Shown here: positions 17,394-26,137 of the stretch, piece after piece | Layout of the letters: each line of letters opens with the position of its first letter | How positions within the stretch are numbered: the stretch's first letter is position 1 | NCBI GenBank assembly: GCA_963740835.1 | Contig: CAVUFH010000003.1 | Coordinates: 1,674,001 to 1,738,000 of the forward strand | Reading direction: 5' to 3' | DNA from: CAVUFH01 sp963740835 | Lineage (GTDB): Bacteria > Actinomycetota > Acidimicrobiia > IMCC26256 > PALSA-610 | DNA length: 64,000 nt | Made by a program: the position numbers and the translations under genes | The notes under the pieces: model-generated | What the model was told of the DNA's origin: nothing | The model's input: the letters and a program-made list of their open reading frames with translations, nothing else | Databases searched by the model: none

Positions 17394-17987
17394 TCACGAG
17401 CTCGCCCCGTCGGCTGGGCTGCCCTCGTGAAGCTCGCCGTATCGCTCGACCGCGAGCACCGCGAGCTGCGTCTCGTTGGCCGGGCGCTGCTCGGGCGGCA
17501 GCGCGTCCGGGCGGTCGCGCACGAACTGCGCGGCGGCGCGCACCGTGTCGTGCAGGGCGCGATCCGCGGCCGTCGGGTAGCTGAACCGCCAGCGTCGGGC
17601 CCGATCCCCGATCCGCGCCTTGTCGGCGTCCGTCGGCTCGACGCCGGCCGCGGCGAAGACCCGGCAGTCGTAGCTGCGGCACGTGCGGGGACGGTGGTCG
17701 TAGATCGAGCACGCGCCGTCCACGAGCATCGGGCAATGGCCCTGCTCGTCGTAGCCGAGCACGACGTGCCCGCGTGGCGAGCGAGGTGCGGGGAACAGCA
17801 GCTCGGCGGGGATGTGCGCGAGCGTGTCGGCCTCTTCCGGCCCGATGTGCACGAACTGCGACGCGGTGCAGCACGCGGTACAACCGTCACACGGAACCCG
17901 CGCGTCGTTGTCGCCGCGGATCGCACCGTGCACGTGGTTCAGCCAGGACGAGAAGTCGCCGGCCGGCAGCTCGTAATCGTCGTTCAC
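17394..17987 (-). CDS. YkgJ-family cysteine cluster protein
   Basis: 197 residues from GTG 17987, which overlaps the stop of the substrate-binding protein remnant by GTGA; the longer GTG 18062 start would run through that gene. Cys pattern CDGCTACC, then MLVDGACSIYDHRPRTCRSYDC, is the Fe-S or zinc-binding YkgJ (CxCx2Cx2C-type) cluster. The rest is helical, with a C-terminal Glu-rich tail. Its cellular role is unknown in general. Confidence 0.83.
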   Translation of the reverse strand: MNDDYELPAGDFSSWLNHVHGAIRGDNDARVPCDGCTACCTASQFVHIGPEEADTLAHIPAELLFPAPRSPRGHVVLGYDEQGHCPMLVDGACSIYDHRPRTCRSYDCRVFAAAGVEPTDADKARIGDRARRWRFSYPTAADRALHDTVRAAAQFVRDRPDALPPEQRPANETQLAVLAVERYGELHEGSPADGASS

Positions 17988-18486
17988 CTCTTGCCAGGAT
18001 CGCGCGTGATCCAGGCGCAGGTCGAGGGCTTCGGGTCCGACGCGTACGCCGGGTTCGGGCACTTGGTGCCACTCCCGTCGTCACCGGTCAGCGGCACGAC
18101 GTTCTTCGGTTCGCAGCAATAGATGCCGTCGTTCGGGGTGAAGCCTTCGGCCACCTGGAACTTCTGGCTCTTGACCTCGAGCACCGTGGTGCAGTCGCTC
18201 GCGTCGCCGGTCTTCACGCCGAGAGACCTTGCACCCCGAGGTGCGCGATCTTGCCGTCGGGCATGTACTGCTTCATCAGATCGAGATTCTGTTGCGTGAA
18301 GATCCACGCGAAGCGCTGAAGCGCGTACGAGCTATGACGCGAAGTCGGGGTTCGCGGAGCGAACGGACTCGCTACGGCCCTTCGGCTCCTCCCACTCCTC
18401 CAGGCGGCCGAGGGCGGTGAGGTCGAGGAAGTAGTACGAACCGCCGGTGGACTCGAGTAGGACCGTGCGGCGCCGCGTGACTCATC
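17984..18486 (-). pseudogene. ABC transporter substrate-binding protein remnant (C-terminal part)
   Basis: Three frames add up to one broken protein. ANPDFAS switches at about 18335 to SSYALQRFAWIFTQQNLDLM and KQYMPDGKIAHLGVQGLSA. That switches at about 18213 to KTGDASDCTTVLEVKSQKFQ and YCCEPKNVVPLTGDDGSG, ending at 17984. The GLSAW helix start, the LEVK..KF strand and the CxPKNVV tail match the C-terminal lobe of branched-chain amino-acid-type binding proteins, but the helices normally between them are missing. So it is truncated at the 5' end, internally deleted and carries two one-base shifts. The text upstream (GSYYFLDLTALGRLEEW) has no start codon. Confidence 0.6.
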
Positions 18487-18493
18487 GCGCGGC

Positions 18494-19096
18494 TCAGAAC
18501 AGGCTCTGGAAGAAGTGCGCGGCCGCCCGCCCGATGGCGATGATCAGCGCGATGCCGCCGGCACCGCTCACCGCGCCGAGCAGGGTCAGCGCGACGTCCT
18601 GCAGGATGATCGACAGGGCGATGCACACCACGCCGAGCGCGGGCAGCGTGTCGAGCCCGGAGAACGGCGGCGCCAGGATCGCGCCGAGCGTGAACGCGAT
18701 GACGCCGGCGCCGAGCACCCGCAGGAACCAACGCTGTTCGAACAGGGGCCGGCCGCGGCGACGGGAGAACCGCTCGAAGCGGCGGACCCACCGGATGACG
18801 AACGGAATCGCCTTGCCCGTGATCGCGGCGCTGAGCTCGCGGTCGCGCCACCGCTTCGGCAGCCAGATCTCGGTGCGCCCGGCGACGATCTGCCCCGCCA
18901 GCAACAACGTCACGACTTCGAACACGTGGGTGACGCCGCCGGTCGGGATCGGCAACGCCGAAGGGAACATCAGCAGCGCGATCGCCACCGCGAACGACCG
19001 CTCGTCGAAGACGTCGTTCAGCGCGCCGATGGTCTTCGGTCCGGCGCGCTGCAGCCATTCGTCCAGTTCGTCGCTGAACAACGCTTCCTCGGGCAT
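18494..19096 (-). CDS. ExoD-family membrane protein (exopolysaccharide synthesis)
   Basis: 200 residues, ATG 19096. Sequence features of ExoD (PF06055): N-terminal amphipathic stretch, LLMFPSALPIPTGGVTHVFE with the Pro-Gly-rich turn, LPKRWRDRELS, then C-terminal hydrophobic helices to the stop. ExoD proteins affect exopolysaccharide production and alkali tolerance in rhizobia, but their reaction is unknown. Full family length. The gene is divergent from the repeat-bearing surface protein. Confidence 0.82.
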   Translation of the reverse strand: MPEEALFSDELDEWLQRAGPKTIGALNDVFDERSFAVAIALLMFPSALPIPTGGVTHVFEVVTLLLAGQIVAGRTEIWLPKRWRDRELSAAITGKAIPFVIRWVRRFERFSRRRGRPLFEQRWFLRVLGAGVIAFTLGAILAPPFSGLDTLPALGVVCIALSIILQDVALTLLGAVSGAGGIALIIAIGRAAAHFFQSLF

Positions 19097-19234
19097 GGGC
19101 GCAGTCGTACCCCAGGCCGCCCTCGACCGCACGGGCGCGGAATCGCACGCCGCCTCTGTACGACGTGCCCGCGCAGGAGGAGCATGCCCGAAAGCGTGGG
19201 ACGTGCGGCGGTTCGCCGGGAGGGGAGTTGGCCC

Positions 19235-19841
19235 GTGCGCAAGGTTCTGGGGCGCAAGGTTCTGGGGCGCAAGGTTCTGAGGGCGCAAGGTTCTGGGGCG
19301 CAAGGTTCTGGGGCGCAAGGTTCTGGGGCGCAAGGTTCTGGGCGTCGCCGCGGTCGCGTGCGCGGCCTTTATCTGCACGATTGGGCCGGCCGAGGCCGCG
19401 AGCATCAACGTGTCGCCGTCCTCGACCGCGACATCCGGCACGGTGACGGTCTCTGGTGACGTGTTGGTCAACGGCCAACCCGGTTGCACCGTGCCCGGCA
19501 CGGTCACGTTGATCTCCGGTGCGTTCGCCGGCATCTCGGAATTCGCGGGAACTGGCGCGGTCGATCTCCCGGTCGACGCCTCCGGCACCTTCAACGCGGC
19601 GGTCACACTCAAGCCCTCCGTGGGCCCGGGGACGTACCAGATCAGCGGCCGGTGCGGTGGCGGCAACCTCGGCGTGACCGCGACGCTCATCGTCACCGGC
19701 ATGCCGCGCACAGGCGGTGGGGTCGGACCGTTGTCGGACCGGCAAGCGGTACTGCTCGCGCTGGCCGCGATCGTGCTCGGCCTCGTCGCAACCGCGTGCA
19801 CCGGGCGACTCCTGCGGCGCGACGCGCGTCAGCGGGTGTAG
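19235..19841 (+). CDS. Sortase-type surface protein with a repeat-expanded signal peptide, frameshifted
   Basis: GTG 19235 follows GGGAGGGGAGTTGGCCC, a good ribosome site, and reads VRKVLGRKVLG; the same frame would lead into a signal-peptide core (LGVAAVACAAFICTIGPAEA). However, seven 15-base repeats lie between and the third has one extra base, shifting the frame. From 19343 the mature protein is intact: a Ser/Thr/Gly-rich beta domain, then MPRTGGG, a hydrophobic helix (AVLLALAAIVLGLVATA) and an Arg tail. That is the order of an LPxTG sorting signal with Met for Leu. Without correcting the shift, the first usable start is GTG 19410, which loses the signal peptide. Confidence 0.65.
19237..19342 (+). 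repeat. Seven tandem 15-bp repeats (GCGCAAGGTTCTGGG)
   Basis: Units at 19237, 19252, 19267, 19283, 19298, 19313 and 19328. All are identical except the third, which reads GCGCAAGGTTCTGAGG (16 bases). A 15-base unit keeps frame and encodes RKVLG on the plus strand; the 16-base copy breaks it. The array covers the positively charged n-region of a signal peptide. Confidence 0.95.
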
Positions 19842-20385
19842 CGGAGCAGGACCACACCGTTGCCGAACGCCCGCGTCTCGGCCAGGTGCAGCTGCTGCTG
19901 GAAGCCGTGGTGGGAACAGCCGGTGTCCGTCGCCGACGACGACTGGATGGATGTAGAGCCGGTATTCGTCGATCAGGTCCAGCCGCATGAAGGTCACGGC
20001 GAGGTTTGCGCCACCGAGCGCCAGGTCGCCCCCGGGTTCGGCCTTCAGAGCCCGGATCTCGCCGGCGTCGACGTCGTGGACGACCGTCGCGTTCCAATCG
20101 GCATGTTCGAGCGTGCGTGAGAACACGAGCTTCGGCATCTCGCGCCAGATCCGCCGCGAATTCAGCCACCGGTTCGGGGGTGGAGGGATCGGCGTCGGCG
20201 GTCGGCCAGTAGTCGACCATGAGCTCGTAGGTGACGCGTCCGTCGAGAAACGCGCCGGCGGCGCCCAGCCACTCGTTGAAGTGCCGGTGCAGCTCGTCAT
20301 CGACCATCTGCCAGTCGAGCTCGTGGTTCGGTCCTTCGAAATACCCGTCCACCGAGAGCGACATCATCATGACGATCTTCCTCAC
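19829..20385 (-). pseudogene. RibD/DHFR-like reductase, broken by two frameshifts
   Basis: GTG 20385 opens VRKIVMMMSLSVDGYFEGP, the family N-terminus with the NADPH/substrate loop, and continues to about 20150 (VAEFAADL). The next segment is one frame over: WREMPKLVFSRTLEHADWN, ALGGANLAVTFMRLDLIDEY and HPVVVGDGHRLFP. The last is in the third frame from about 19900: QLHLAETRAFGNGVVLLRYT, ending at 19829. All pieces are in the right order with full family length (~185 residues). So either two indel errors or a recent pseudogene. Confidence 0.75.
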
Positions 20386-20518
20386 GGTGCGGAACGTACC
20401 CCCCGTGCCGCGCGGTAAATCGAACGGCCGATCCGCACTCCGCCGTTCCCATCGTGCGTCGCACGAGGAGGTGCTCTCATCGGTCGCGCGTTGCGCCGGC
20501 GTGACTGCACGTGTGCCG

Positions 20519-20855
20519 CTACGACGACTCGCCTGGCCGGGTGAAGTTCGCTCGAGCGTTCCGAGCCTTCTCGAGGACGTGCCGGATGTCGCCGCTCGAA
20601 AACAGCTCGTGCGTCTCTGAACGAATGGCCCCCGTACTACTGACGGCTGCGCTGATGCCCGCCATCGTGAGCGAGTCGGGCGCCTCGACGATGGCGATCC
20701 CATCGTGCGCGCCGAACATCCAGTACATCGTCTCCAACCGAGCGCCCACGCTCTCGACGACGCGGTGCACCGCGGTTTCGCGGTCGGCCGGGTTGTCGAT
20801 CATCGCGGCCATGGCGGTATCTGAATAGGAAAACGAGCGCGAGGTACTTGGGCAT
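20519..20855 (-). CDS. GYD-domain protein, frameshift in a TTTT run
   Basis: ATG 20855 gives MPKYLALVF, the GYD family start, but the continuation SYSDTAMAAMIDNPADRETA lies one frame over. Removing one T from the run TTTT (plus strand AAAA at 20830-20833) yields MPKYLALVSYSDTAMAAMID, fully family-like. The rest is intact: VESVGARLETMYWMFGAHD, then IVEAPDSLTMAGISAAV, ending at 20519. About 111 residues if corrected. GYD proteins are small dimeric ferredoxin-like folds of unknown role. This is the clearest homopolymer-type indel in the window. Confidence 0.75.
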
Positions 20856-21033
20856 AGCGATCGCTCCTCCCCGAAGTGGTTTCCGACGCTTCGAGGGAGA
20901 GCTTGCCCGGCACTGCGCTTGTGGTGCCAGCGCATTCGCAAGCGCATGGCGACAGATACGCGACTACCCGCTCCGAGTGGCCGATACGGCGCGGGTAGCG
21001 AGTAACGCAACGATCCCAGCACCCGTCGCTGTG

Positions 21034-21573
21034 TTACCTGAGGCGCGCGGAGTGCTTGGCGGATTCGTTGCCGTCTTCCGAGGGTGAGGCTCCAGCCTGT
21101 GCGGACACGGCAACGTCGACGCTTTGTGCGAGGAGTGTGGCGGTAAGCGCGACACAGAGGAAGATCACGGCGCTCATCTCGGTGATGACGGCGAGTTCGA
21201 CGGGGGTGCGAAAGCCGGTCTCGAACCATCCGAAGAGTCCTCGCCCGTAGCTCACGACGAGGGCAGCCAGCGCGACCGCCGACGTCGCGACACCGGTGAG
21301 GGCCGCCAGGCGGCGTGTCACGGAGAAGACGAGGCCGGCGATCGCCGTGATCGACACCACTGCGTTGAGCAAGAACAACGGTCCGAGCCATCGCACGCCA
21401 TGCAGCAGCGACGCGTACTGCTGGATGTGGACGGCGGCTTCGCCGGCGAGCGCGGCCGCGCCGAGCGCGTACGCCGCGGCGATCAAGGCGCCGGACCCGA
21501 AGACGGCCAGTGGGCCGGGCTGGCTGCTGTCGATGGCGCGCAGCGACGGTCGCGCCGCAGTGTTAGTAGCCAT
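21034..21573 (-). CDS. Four-helix integral membrane protein
   Basis: 179 residues, ATG 21573. Four hydrophobic segments (~25-47, 65-85, 90-112, 128-150) separated by short loops. There is an N-terminal soluble stretch and a hydrophilic C-terminal tail rich in Ser/Glu/Lys. It overlaps the end of the lipoprotein gene by 11 bases, so the two form one transcript. A membrane partner for the lipoprotein, perhaps in electron transfer or sensing, is possible but unsupported by motifs. Confidence 0.68.
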   Translation of the reverse strand: MATNTAARPSLRAIDSSQPGPLAVFGSGALIAAAYALGAAALAGEAAVHIQQYASLLHGVRWLGPLFLLNAVVSITAIAGLVFSVTRRLAALTGVATSAVALAALVVSYGRGLFGWFETGFRTPVELAVITEMSAVIFLCVALTATLLAQSVDVAVSAQAGASPSEDGNESAKHSARLR

Positions 21574-22087
21574 TGCCGCCCCCGCTCGCTGCCGTCCCGG
21601 TGACCTGGTTGCCCGTAGCGGTGAGTGCGGACCACGTGCCGCCGAACGCGTTGACGTTTTGACCGTTTGTGTCGCCGGCCTTCCGGTCGCCGGCGAAGCG
21701 GTACAGCGGGTGGCCGTTGTAGGTGACCTGCTGCCTGCCGTCGGAACGGGTGTTCACCCCAAGCAACGAGGCCTTTGCGCCGTGCCCGACCGTTGCGGTG
21801 CCACTCGCCACGAGCGGCGGCCAGTTCCGCGCGCACGCATCCGAGCAGGCACTCATCGTGCCCATATCCGCGCCGAACCGGTAGAGGGTGCGACCCTGCG
21901 CGTCGACAAGGACGTTCCCGAGATCGCTGTTCGCGGCCGCGACGGTCGCGGCCGACGCGGCCTTGGCCGTGGTGGCCGACGGCGACGCGGTCGCACTCCC
22001 GCCGTCGCTGCCGCCACACGCGGCAGCGACGAGCGTGAGCGACGCGAGGACCGCAACCGCAAACAAGGTGTGACGCCGACGAATCAT
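21563..22087 (-). CDS. Lipoprotein with two secreted-repeat (PF03640-type) units
   Basis: 174 residues. Signal MIRRRHTLFAVAVLASL ends in lipobox VAAACGG. An Ala/Ser/Thr linker follows, then two copies of the secreted repeat: LVDAQGRTLYRFGAD..CSDACARNWPPL and VTYNGHPLYRFAGDRKAGDT, with the typical LY-F core and Cys pair. Family members (COG4315) are exported actinobacterial proteins of unknown function. The gene is followed directly by a four-helix membrane protein. Confidence 0.84.
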   Translation of the reverse strand: MIRRRHTLFAVAVLASLTLVAAACGGSDGGSATASPSATTAKAASAATVAAANSDLGNVLVDAQGRTLYRFGADMGTMSACSDACARNWPPLVASGTATVGHGAKASLLGVNTRSDGRQQVTYNGHPLYRFAGDRKAGDTNGQNVNAFGGTWSALTATGNQVTGTAASGGGNGY

Positions 22088-22362
22088 GTTCGTTCCTTCT
22101 GAGAGGCGCGACGAGGTGATGGGAAGCGAACGGTGCGCATGTGCATCCGTTCATCGGCGAGTGCAAGCGGTCTGCCGTGTGCACCGCAAGCGACTGACTT
22201 CGCACCAGACGAGCGCGATCGAGATGTTCGTGCTCACATGAGGTGAGCTCCAGATGTACATACGTATCCCGCAGCGACATCGGTTCAAAGCGCCGACGAG
22301 ATCGCGGTAACGACGCGATCGTCATGCGGGTGTCGAAACCCTTGGTAGTGCGACAATAAGAC

Positions 22363-22797
22363 ATGCGGGTGACGCTGCCGGAGGGCACCACGGTCCTTGC
22401 TCGAGGCCGGCTCGACCTCGTGCCCGCGACGCGGCCGCGCGAACCTGACTTCGCGCTCTACCTCGATGAACGCTGGCGCGATGACCACGATGTCACCTGG
22501 CCGTTTCGCGTGGTCACGTGGGCGGACTTCGGACTGCCCGCGGATGAGATCGCGACGTTCAGCGAGATCGCCGATCTCTACGGCCGCGCCCGAGCGGGCG
22601 AACTGGTGGAGGTCGCCTGCTACGGCGGCGTTGGTCGAACCGGCACGGTGGTCGCCTGCCTCGCCATCCTGGCGGGTGTCGACCCGGCGGACGCGGTCGG
22701 ATGGGTTCGCAGCCACTATCACCCGTCTGCGATCGAGACCATCGAGCAGGAGCAACTCATCGCCCGTTTCGCGCAGACGCTGAGCCCTCCCGAGTGA
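22363..22797 (+). CDS. Dual-specificity/tyrosine phosphatase family protein
   Basis: 144 residues, ATG 22363. The P-loop CYGGVGRTGT (C86, R92) fits Cx5R(S/T) and a general-acid loop WADFGLPAD (D55) lies ahead of it. The common His before the catalytic Cys is Ala here, which may lower activity. It probably removes phosphate from Tyr/Ser/Thr or from a small molecule. No kinase lies adjacent. Confidence 0.82.
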   Translation: MRVTLPEGTTVLARGRLDLVPATRPREPDFALYLDERWRDDHDVTWPFRVVTWADFGLPADEIATFSEIADLYGRARAGELVEVACYGGVGRTGTVVACLAILAGVDPADAVGWVRSHYHPSAIETIEQEQLIARFAQTLSPPE

Positions 22798-22838
22798 CGC
22801 ACCAACGTGGTGCGGCTCGCCTGGGGGATGATGGGCTC

Positions 22839-23039
22839 GTGACTCAGATCTGGCGCATACAACTGCTCGTCGAGACCGACGACAAAGGGGAGGTCGCGAA
22901 GCTGGCCGACGCGGTGGCGAGGGTGGCGTGTCCGGAAGATCCGGAGCGCGAACACGCGTGCCGGGTGCCGTGGTATGTCGTCACGTCGCAGCTCTCGAGT
23001 CGGAAGCGCCGTGCATGGCGCGACGAGCTGAACCGATAG
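22839..23039 (+). CDS. 66-residue small protein, unknown
   Basis: GTG 22839 with a GGGGGATGATGGG purine tract upstream. The short protein begins TQIWRIQLLVETDDKGEVA, contains a CPEDPEREHAC stretch with two Cys, and ends with a basic helix (SSRKRRAWRDELNR). It lies 8 bases ahead of the GNAT gene and 41 after the phosphatase, suggesting one transcript. Not recognised. Confidence 0.55.
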   Translation: MTQIWRIQLLVETDDKGEVAKLADAVARVACPEDPEREHACRVPWYVVTSQLSSRKRRAWRDELNR

Positions 23040-23047
23040 GCGCTGAC

Positions 23048-23602
23048 ATGACCGAGTCCGATGACGACATCGTCGTAAAGATGGTTCGTACCGAGGAGCT
23101 GACTCCTGCGATGCGATCTTCGGTGATCGACGTGTGTGTCGCCGCGCACGAGAGCGAGGAGTTCCACAAGCTCTTCACCTACATCGAGTCGGGTGGTCGG
23201 CACTTCCTCGCGTATCGCGGCGCGGAGCTCGTCAGTCACGCGGTCGTGACGACGCGATGGGTGCAACCCGAAGGTGCACGGATCCTTCAGACGGCCTTCG
23301 TCGACGCGGTCTCGACGCGGCCGCAGTACTGGGGTCGGGGTTACGGAAGCGCGGCCATGCGCCGCCTCGCCGCGGGGATCGACGACTACGAGATCGCATG
23401 CCTGCAGACTGATCGGGTCGGCTTCTACGACCGCTTGGGATGGGAGCTCTGGCAGGGCCCGCTCGCCGGCCGCGGCGACAGAGGGTTGATCCCGACACCG
23501 GAGCAGCAGGGCGTCATGGTGATGCGCCTGCCGCACACGCCTCCGATTCGACTGGACTCGCTCCTCACGATCGAACCTCAGCCCGAGCGCATCTGGGAGT
23601 GA
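23048..23602 (+). CDS. GNAT acetyltransferase, AAC(2')-like
   Basis: 184 residues, ATG 23048. Acetyl-CoA binding motif A is visible as QYWGRGYGSAAMRRLAAGI (Q-x-x-G-x-G/A pattern). The C-terminus DRLGWELWQGPLAG followed by TPEQQGVMVMRLP and a final W is the layout of aminoglycoside 2'-N-acetyltransferase-type GNATs. The family similarity does not prove drug resistance; many chromosomal copies act on other amines. Confidence 0.8.
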   Translation: MTESDDDIVVKMVRTEELTPAMRSSVIDVCVAAHESEEFHKLFTYIESGGRHFLAYRGAELVSHAVVTTRWVQPEGARILQTAFVDAVSTRPQYWGRGYGSAAMRRLAAGIDDYEIACLQTDRVGFYDRLGWELWQGPLAGRGDRGLIPTPEQQGVMVMRLPHTPPIRLDSLLTIEPQPERIWE

Positions 23603-23660
23603 GAGTGAATCGGCGCGCGTGCCAGACTGCCGGCTCGCAACCCATCGAGAGGATGTCCAC

Positions 23661-23948
23661 GTGATCCGCCTCAGCGTGATGTACCCGACGACCGAAGGGG
23701 CCACCTTCGACCACGACTACTACCGCGACAAGCACGTTCCGCTCGCGCAGAAGACGTGGGACGTCGAACGCGTCGAGATCGACAAGGGAATCGACGGGCC
23801 GTACGTCGCCGCGGTGCACTTCTTGTTCGAGTCGACGGATGCAATGGGCGCGGCGATGGGCAACCCGGGCACGGCCGACGTGATGACGGATGTTGCCAAC
23901 TACACGACGATCACACCGGTGCTGCAGACCAGCGAGTGCGTCGGCTGA
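23661..23948 (+). CDS. EthD-family protein
   Basis: 95 residues, GTG 23661 behind GAGAGGA. Ferredoxin-like dimeric fold signature: IRLSVMYPTTEGATFDHDYY, then RDKHVPLAQ with the conserved Asp/His, and AVHFLFESTDAMGAAMG. EthD proteins help oxidative degradation systems or act as small reductase-like partners, but the chemistry is unclear. It stands between the GNAT gene and a bactofilin-like protein. Confidence 0.83.
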   Translation: MIRLSVMYPTTEGATFDHDYYRDKHVPLAQKTWDVERVEIDKGIDGPYVAAVHFLFESTDAMGAAMGNPGTADVMTDVANYTTITPVLQTSECVG

Positions 23949-24060
23949 GCCTGCGAACGGGCTGACCGGCTCCGAAATTTCGCGTACGGTAGGGGTTTGA
24001 TTCTCGTACATCTGGGAATGGCCGCGCCGAGGGATCACGGGCCGCGTGCGAGGAGTCGCC

Positions 24061-25014
24061 ATGCACGAGCCGAGAGAACGCCTGCACATCCCGCTGCGCC
24101 GGCTGAGCATCGTGTTCGTGCTCGCCCTGGCGACGGTCGGCGCGTTGGCGGTACCGGCGTTCGCCCAGAGCAACGGGGATAGCGACGGTCCGCGCGTGGT
24201 CATCACGGGCCGTGTCGACGTGGGCGCGCGTGAACGCACCGACAGCGTCGTCATCTTCGACGGGAACGCCATCATCGACGGCAACGTGAATGGCTCGGTG
24301 GTCGCGTTCCACGGCGACGTGCTCGTACGGGGTCACGTCGATGACAACGTCGTCGCCATCAACGGTCGGGCGGCGATCGCGAGTCGTGCGACGGTGGGCG
24401 GCGACGTCGTCTCCTCGGACCGACCGCTCGTGGCTCCTGGCGCGCGCATCGACGGCGACGTTCGCCGTGCCAACTTCCGCAATTACTTCCGCGCGTTGGG
24501 TTGGGCCCTGTGGCTCGGGTGGTGGGTCGCTGTCAGCATTTCGCTGTTCGTGCTCGGCGTGTTGCTGCTCGCGATCGCGCCGCGGATCTTCCCCCCGATC
24601 CTGGACGTGGGGCGCACGCGCGCCGGCCCGGTCATCGGATGGGGGCTGATCATCGCGATCGGGCTTCCGATCGTGTCCGTCCTCGTGATGGTCACCTTGG
24701 TCGGCATTCCGCTCGGACTGATCGGCTTGCTGTCGCTTGCGCTGCTCTACAGCGTCGGATACGTCGTCTCGGCACTGCTGCTGGGCCGCCGGTTGCTCGC
24801 CGAGCCGCGTCACGTGATCCTCGCCTTCCTCGTCGGTTTGTTGATCCTGCGCGTCGTCGGCTTGATCCCTGTACTGGGCGGACTCGTCACCGCCGCGGCC
24901 ACGATCTATGGCGTCGGTGCGCTCACCGTGGCGGCGTGGCGCGCCGCTCGTGGTCCCGGTGTCGCCCCACCCCGGGATGCAGAACCGCCGCTGACGACAC
25001 CGGTGCAGGTCTGA
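24061..25014 (+). CDS. Bactofilin-like polymer domain with membrane tail
   Basis: 317 residues from ATG 24061 (AGGAG six bases upstream); a GTG 15 bases earlier is the alternative. A signal peptide ends at about AFAQ. Then come right-handed-helix repeats of the polymer-forming type: IIDGNVNGSVVAFHGDVLV, HVDDNVVAINGRAAI, TVGGDVVSSDRPLVAPGARI. From ~residue 145 four hydrophobic helices follow and a Pro-rich tail. An exported bactofilin-like domain attached to a membrane module is seen in some actinobacteria. It may form an envelope scaffold; function unproven. Confidence 0.78.
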   Translation: MHEPRERLHIPLRRLSIVFVLALATVGALAVPAFAQSNGDSDGPRVVITGRVDVGARERTDSVVIFDGNAIIDGNVNGSVVAFHGDVLVRGHVDDNVVAINGRAAIASRATVGGDVVSSDRPLVAPGARIDGDVRRANFRNYFRALGWALWLGWWVAVSISLFVLGVLLLAIAPRIFPPILDVGRTRAGPVIGWGLIIAIGLPIVSVLVMVTLVGIPLGLIGLLSLALLYSVGYVVSALLLGRRLLAEPRHVILAFLVGLLILRVVGLIPVLGGLVTAAATIYGVGALTVAAWRAARGPGVAPPRDAEPPLTTPVQV

Positions 25015-25180
25015 GCGCATCGACGCCGACGGGCAACTGATCGGGCGCGGTCCGCTTGCGAATGCGGTCAGTGGATGACCGGATTGTGGGCCCATGCTGG
25101 TGGGCAGGCATCGAGATGAGTTCCGGGCCACGCGAGCGTCTGTATCCCTGCTCGCGATCCATGCCAGGAGGAGCACGCCC

Positions 25181-26137
25181 ATGACAGCCATCCGCTGCGA
25201 CGCGCTGGTGCGTCGCTTCGACGGCACCACCGCGGTCGACGGCGTCGACCTCGAGATCGCCGACGGTGAGATCTACGGGTTCCTCGGGCCGAACGGCGCC
25301 GGGAAGTCGACCACGGTGCGCATGTTGTGCACACTGCTCGCGCCCACCGGCGGGCGAGCGTCGGTGGCCGGCTTCGATGTGGTCGCGTCGCCGGGAGAGG
25401 TCCGGCTCCGTATCGGTGTCGCACTCCAGGAAGCAGCGCTCGATCCCCGGCAGACCGGCGCCGAGCTGTTGACGCTGCAGGGTCGGCTGTACGGCCTGTC
25501 GCGTGCGGCGGCCCGCACGCGCGTGTACGAGCTCGGTGAGCTCATCGACCTCAGCGACGCGCTCGATCGCCGCATCGGGACCTACTCGGGCGGGATGAAG
25601 CGCCGGCTGGATCTTGTCGCATCACTCGTACACGACCCGCAGATCCTGTTCCTCGACGAGCCGACGACCGGGCTCGATCCCGTATCGCGCGCCACCGTGT
25701 GGGAAGAGGTCCGCCGGCTGAACGAGGAAATGGGGATGACGATCTTCCTCACAACCCAGTACCTCGAGGAAGCGGACGCGCTGGCCGGGCGCGTCGGCAT
25801 CATCGACCACGGACGCATCGTCGCCGAAGGAACTCCGACGGAGCTCAAGCGGAAGATCGGCACCGACATGATCATCGCTCGCCTCGACGGTGACGCGAAG
25901 CAGGTGTGCCCGATCGTCGAGCACCTTCCCGGTGTGCTCGGCGCCGAAGCGCACGGCGACGAGCTGTCGGTGTCGGCGACCGACGGGCCCGCAACCCTCG
26001 GACCGGTTGCGGTTGCGCTCAGCAACTGCGGTGTGCCGATCCGCGACCTGACGCTGCGCACACCAAGCCTTGACGACGTGTTCCTCGAGCTCACCGGCGC
26101 TCGCTTCCAACACGACGGCAACAAGGAGGTCGCGTGA
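25181..26137 (+). CDS. ABC exporter ATPase, DrrA-type
   Basis: 318 residues, ATG 25181 behind AGGAGGAG. Walker A GPNGAGKST, signature TYSGGMKRRLDL, Walker B ILFLDEPTTGLDP, then the H-loop region where the usual His is Gln (LTTQYLEEAD) as in many DrrA proteins. A C-terminal ~80-residue regulatory domain ends in TPSLDDVFLELTG. It pairs with the permease that overlaps it by GTGA and would power export of lipids or antibiotics. Confidence 0.9.
   Translation: MTAIRCDALVRRFDGTTAVDGVDLEIADGEIYGFLGPNGAGKSTTVRMLCTLLAPTGGRASVAGFDVVASPGEVRLRIGVALQEAALDPRQTGAELLTLQGRLYGLSRAAARTRVYELGELIDLSDALDRRIGTYSGGMKRRLDLVASLVHDPQILFLDEPTTGLDPVSRATVWEEVRRLNEEMGMTIFLTTQYLEEADALAGRVGIIDHGRIVAEGTPTELKRKIGTDMIIARLDGDAKQVCPIVEHLPGVLGAEAHGDELSVSATDGPATLGPVAVALSNCGVPIRDLTLRTPSLDDVFLELTGARFQHDGNKEVA

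Noticed and set aside
16548..17926. Long minus-strand frames opposite the 16629 membrane protein
   Set aside because: Arg/Thr/Ser-rich shadow reading without domains. The plus-strand membrane protein has clear TM segments and a ribosome site.
19237..19342. Short repeat array as a CRISPR
   Set aside because: Units are contiguous 15-mers with no spacers, lie inside a coding region and keep its frame except for one copy.
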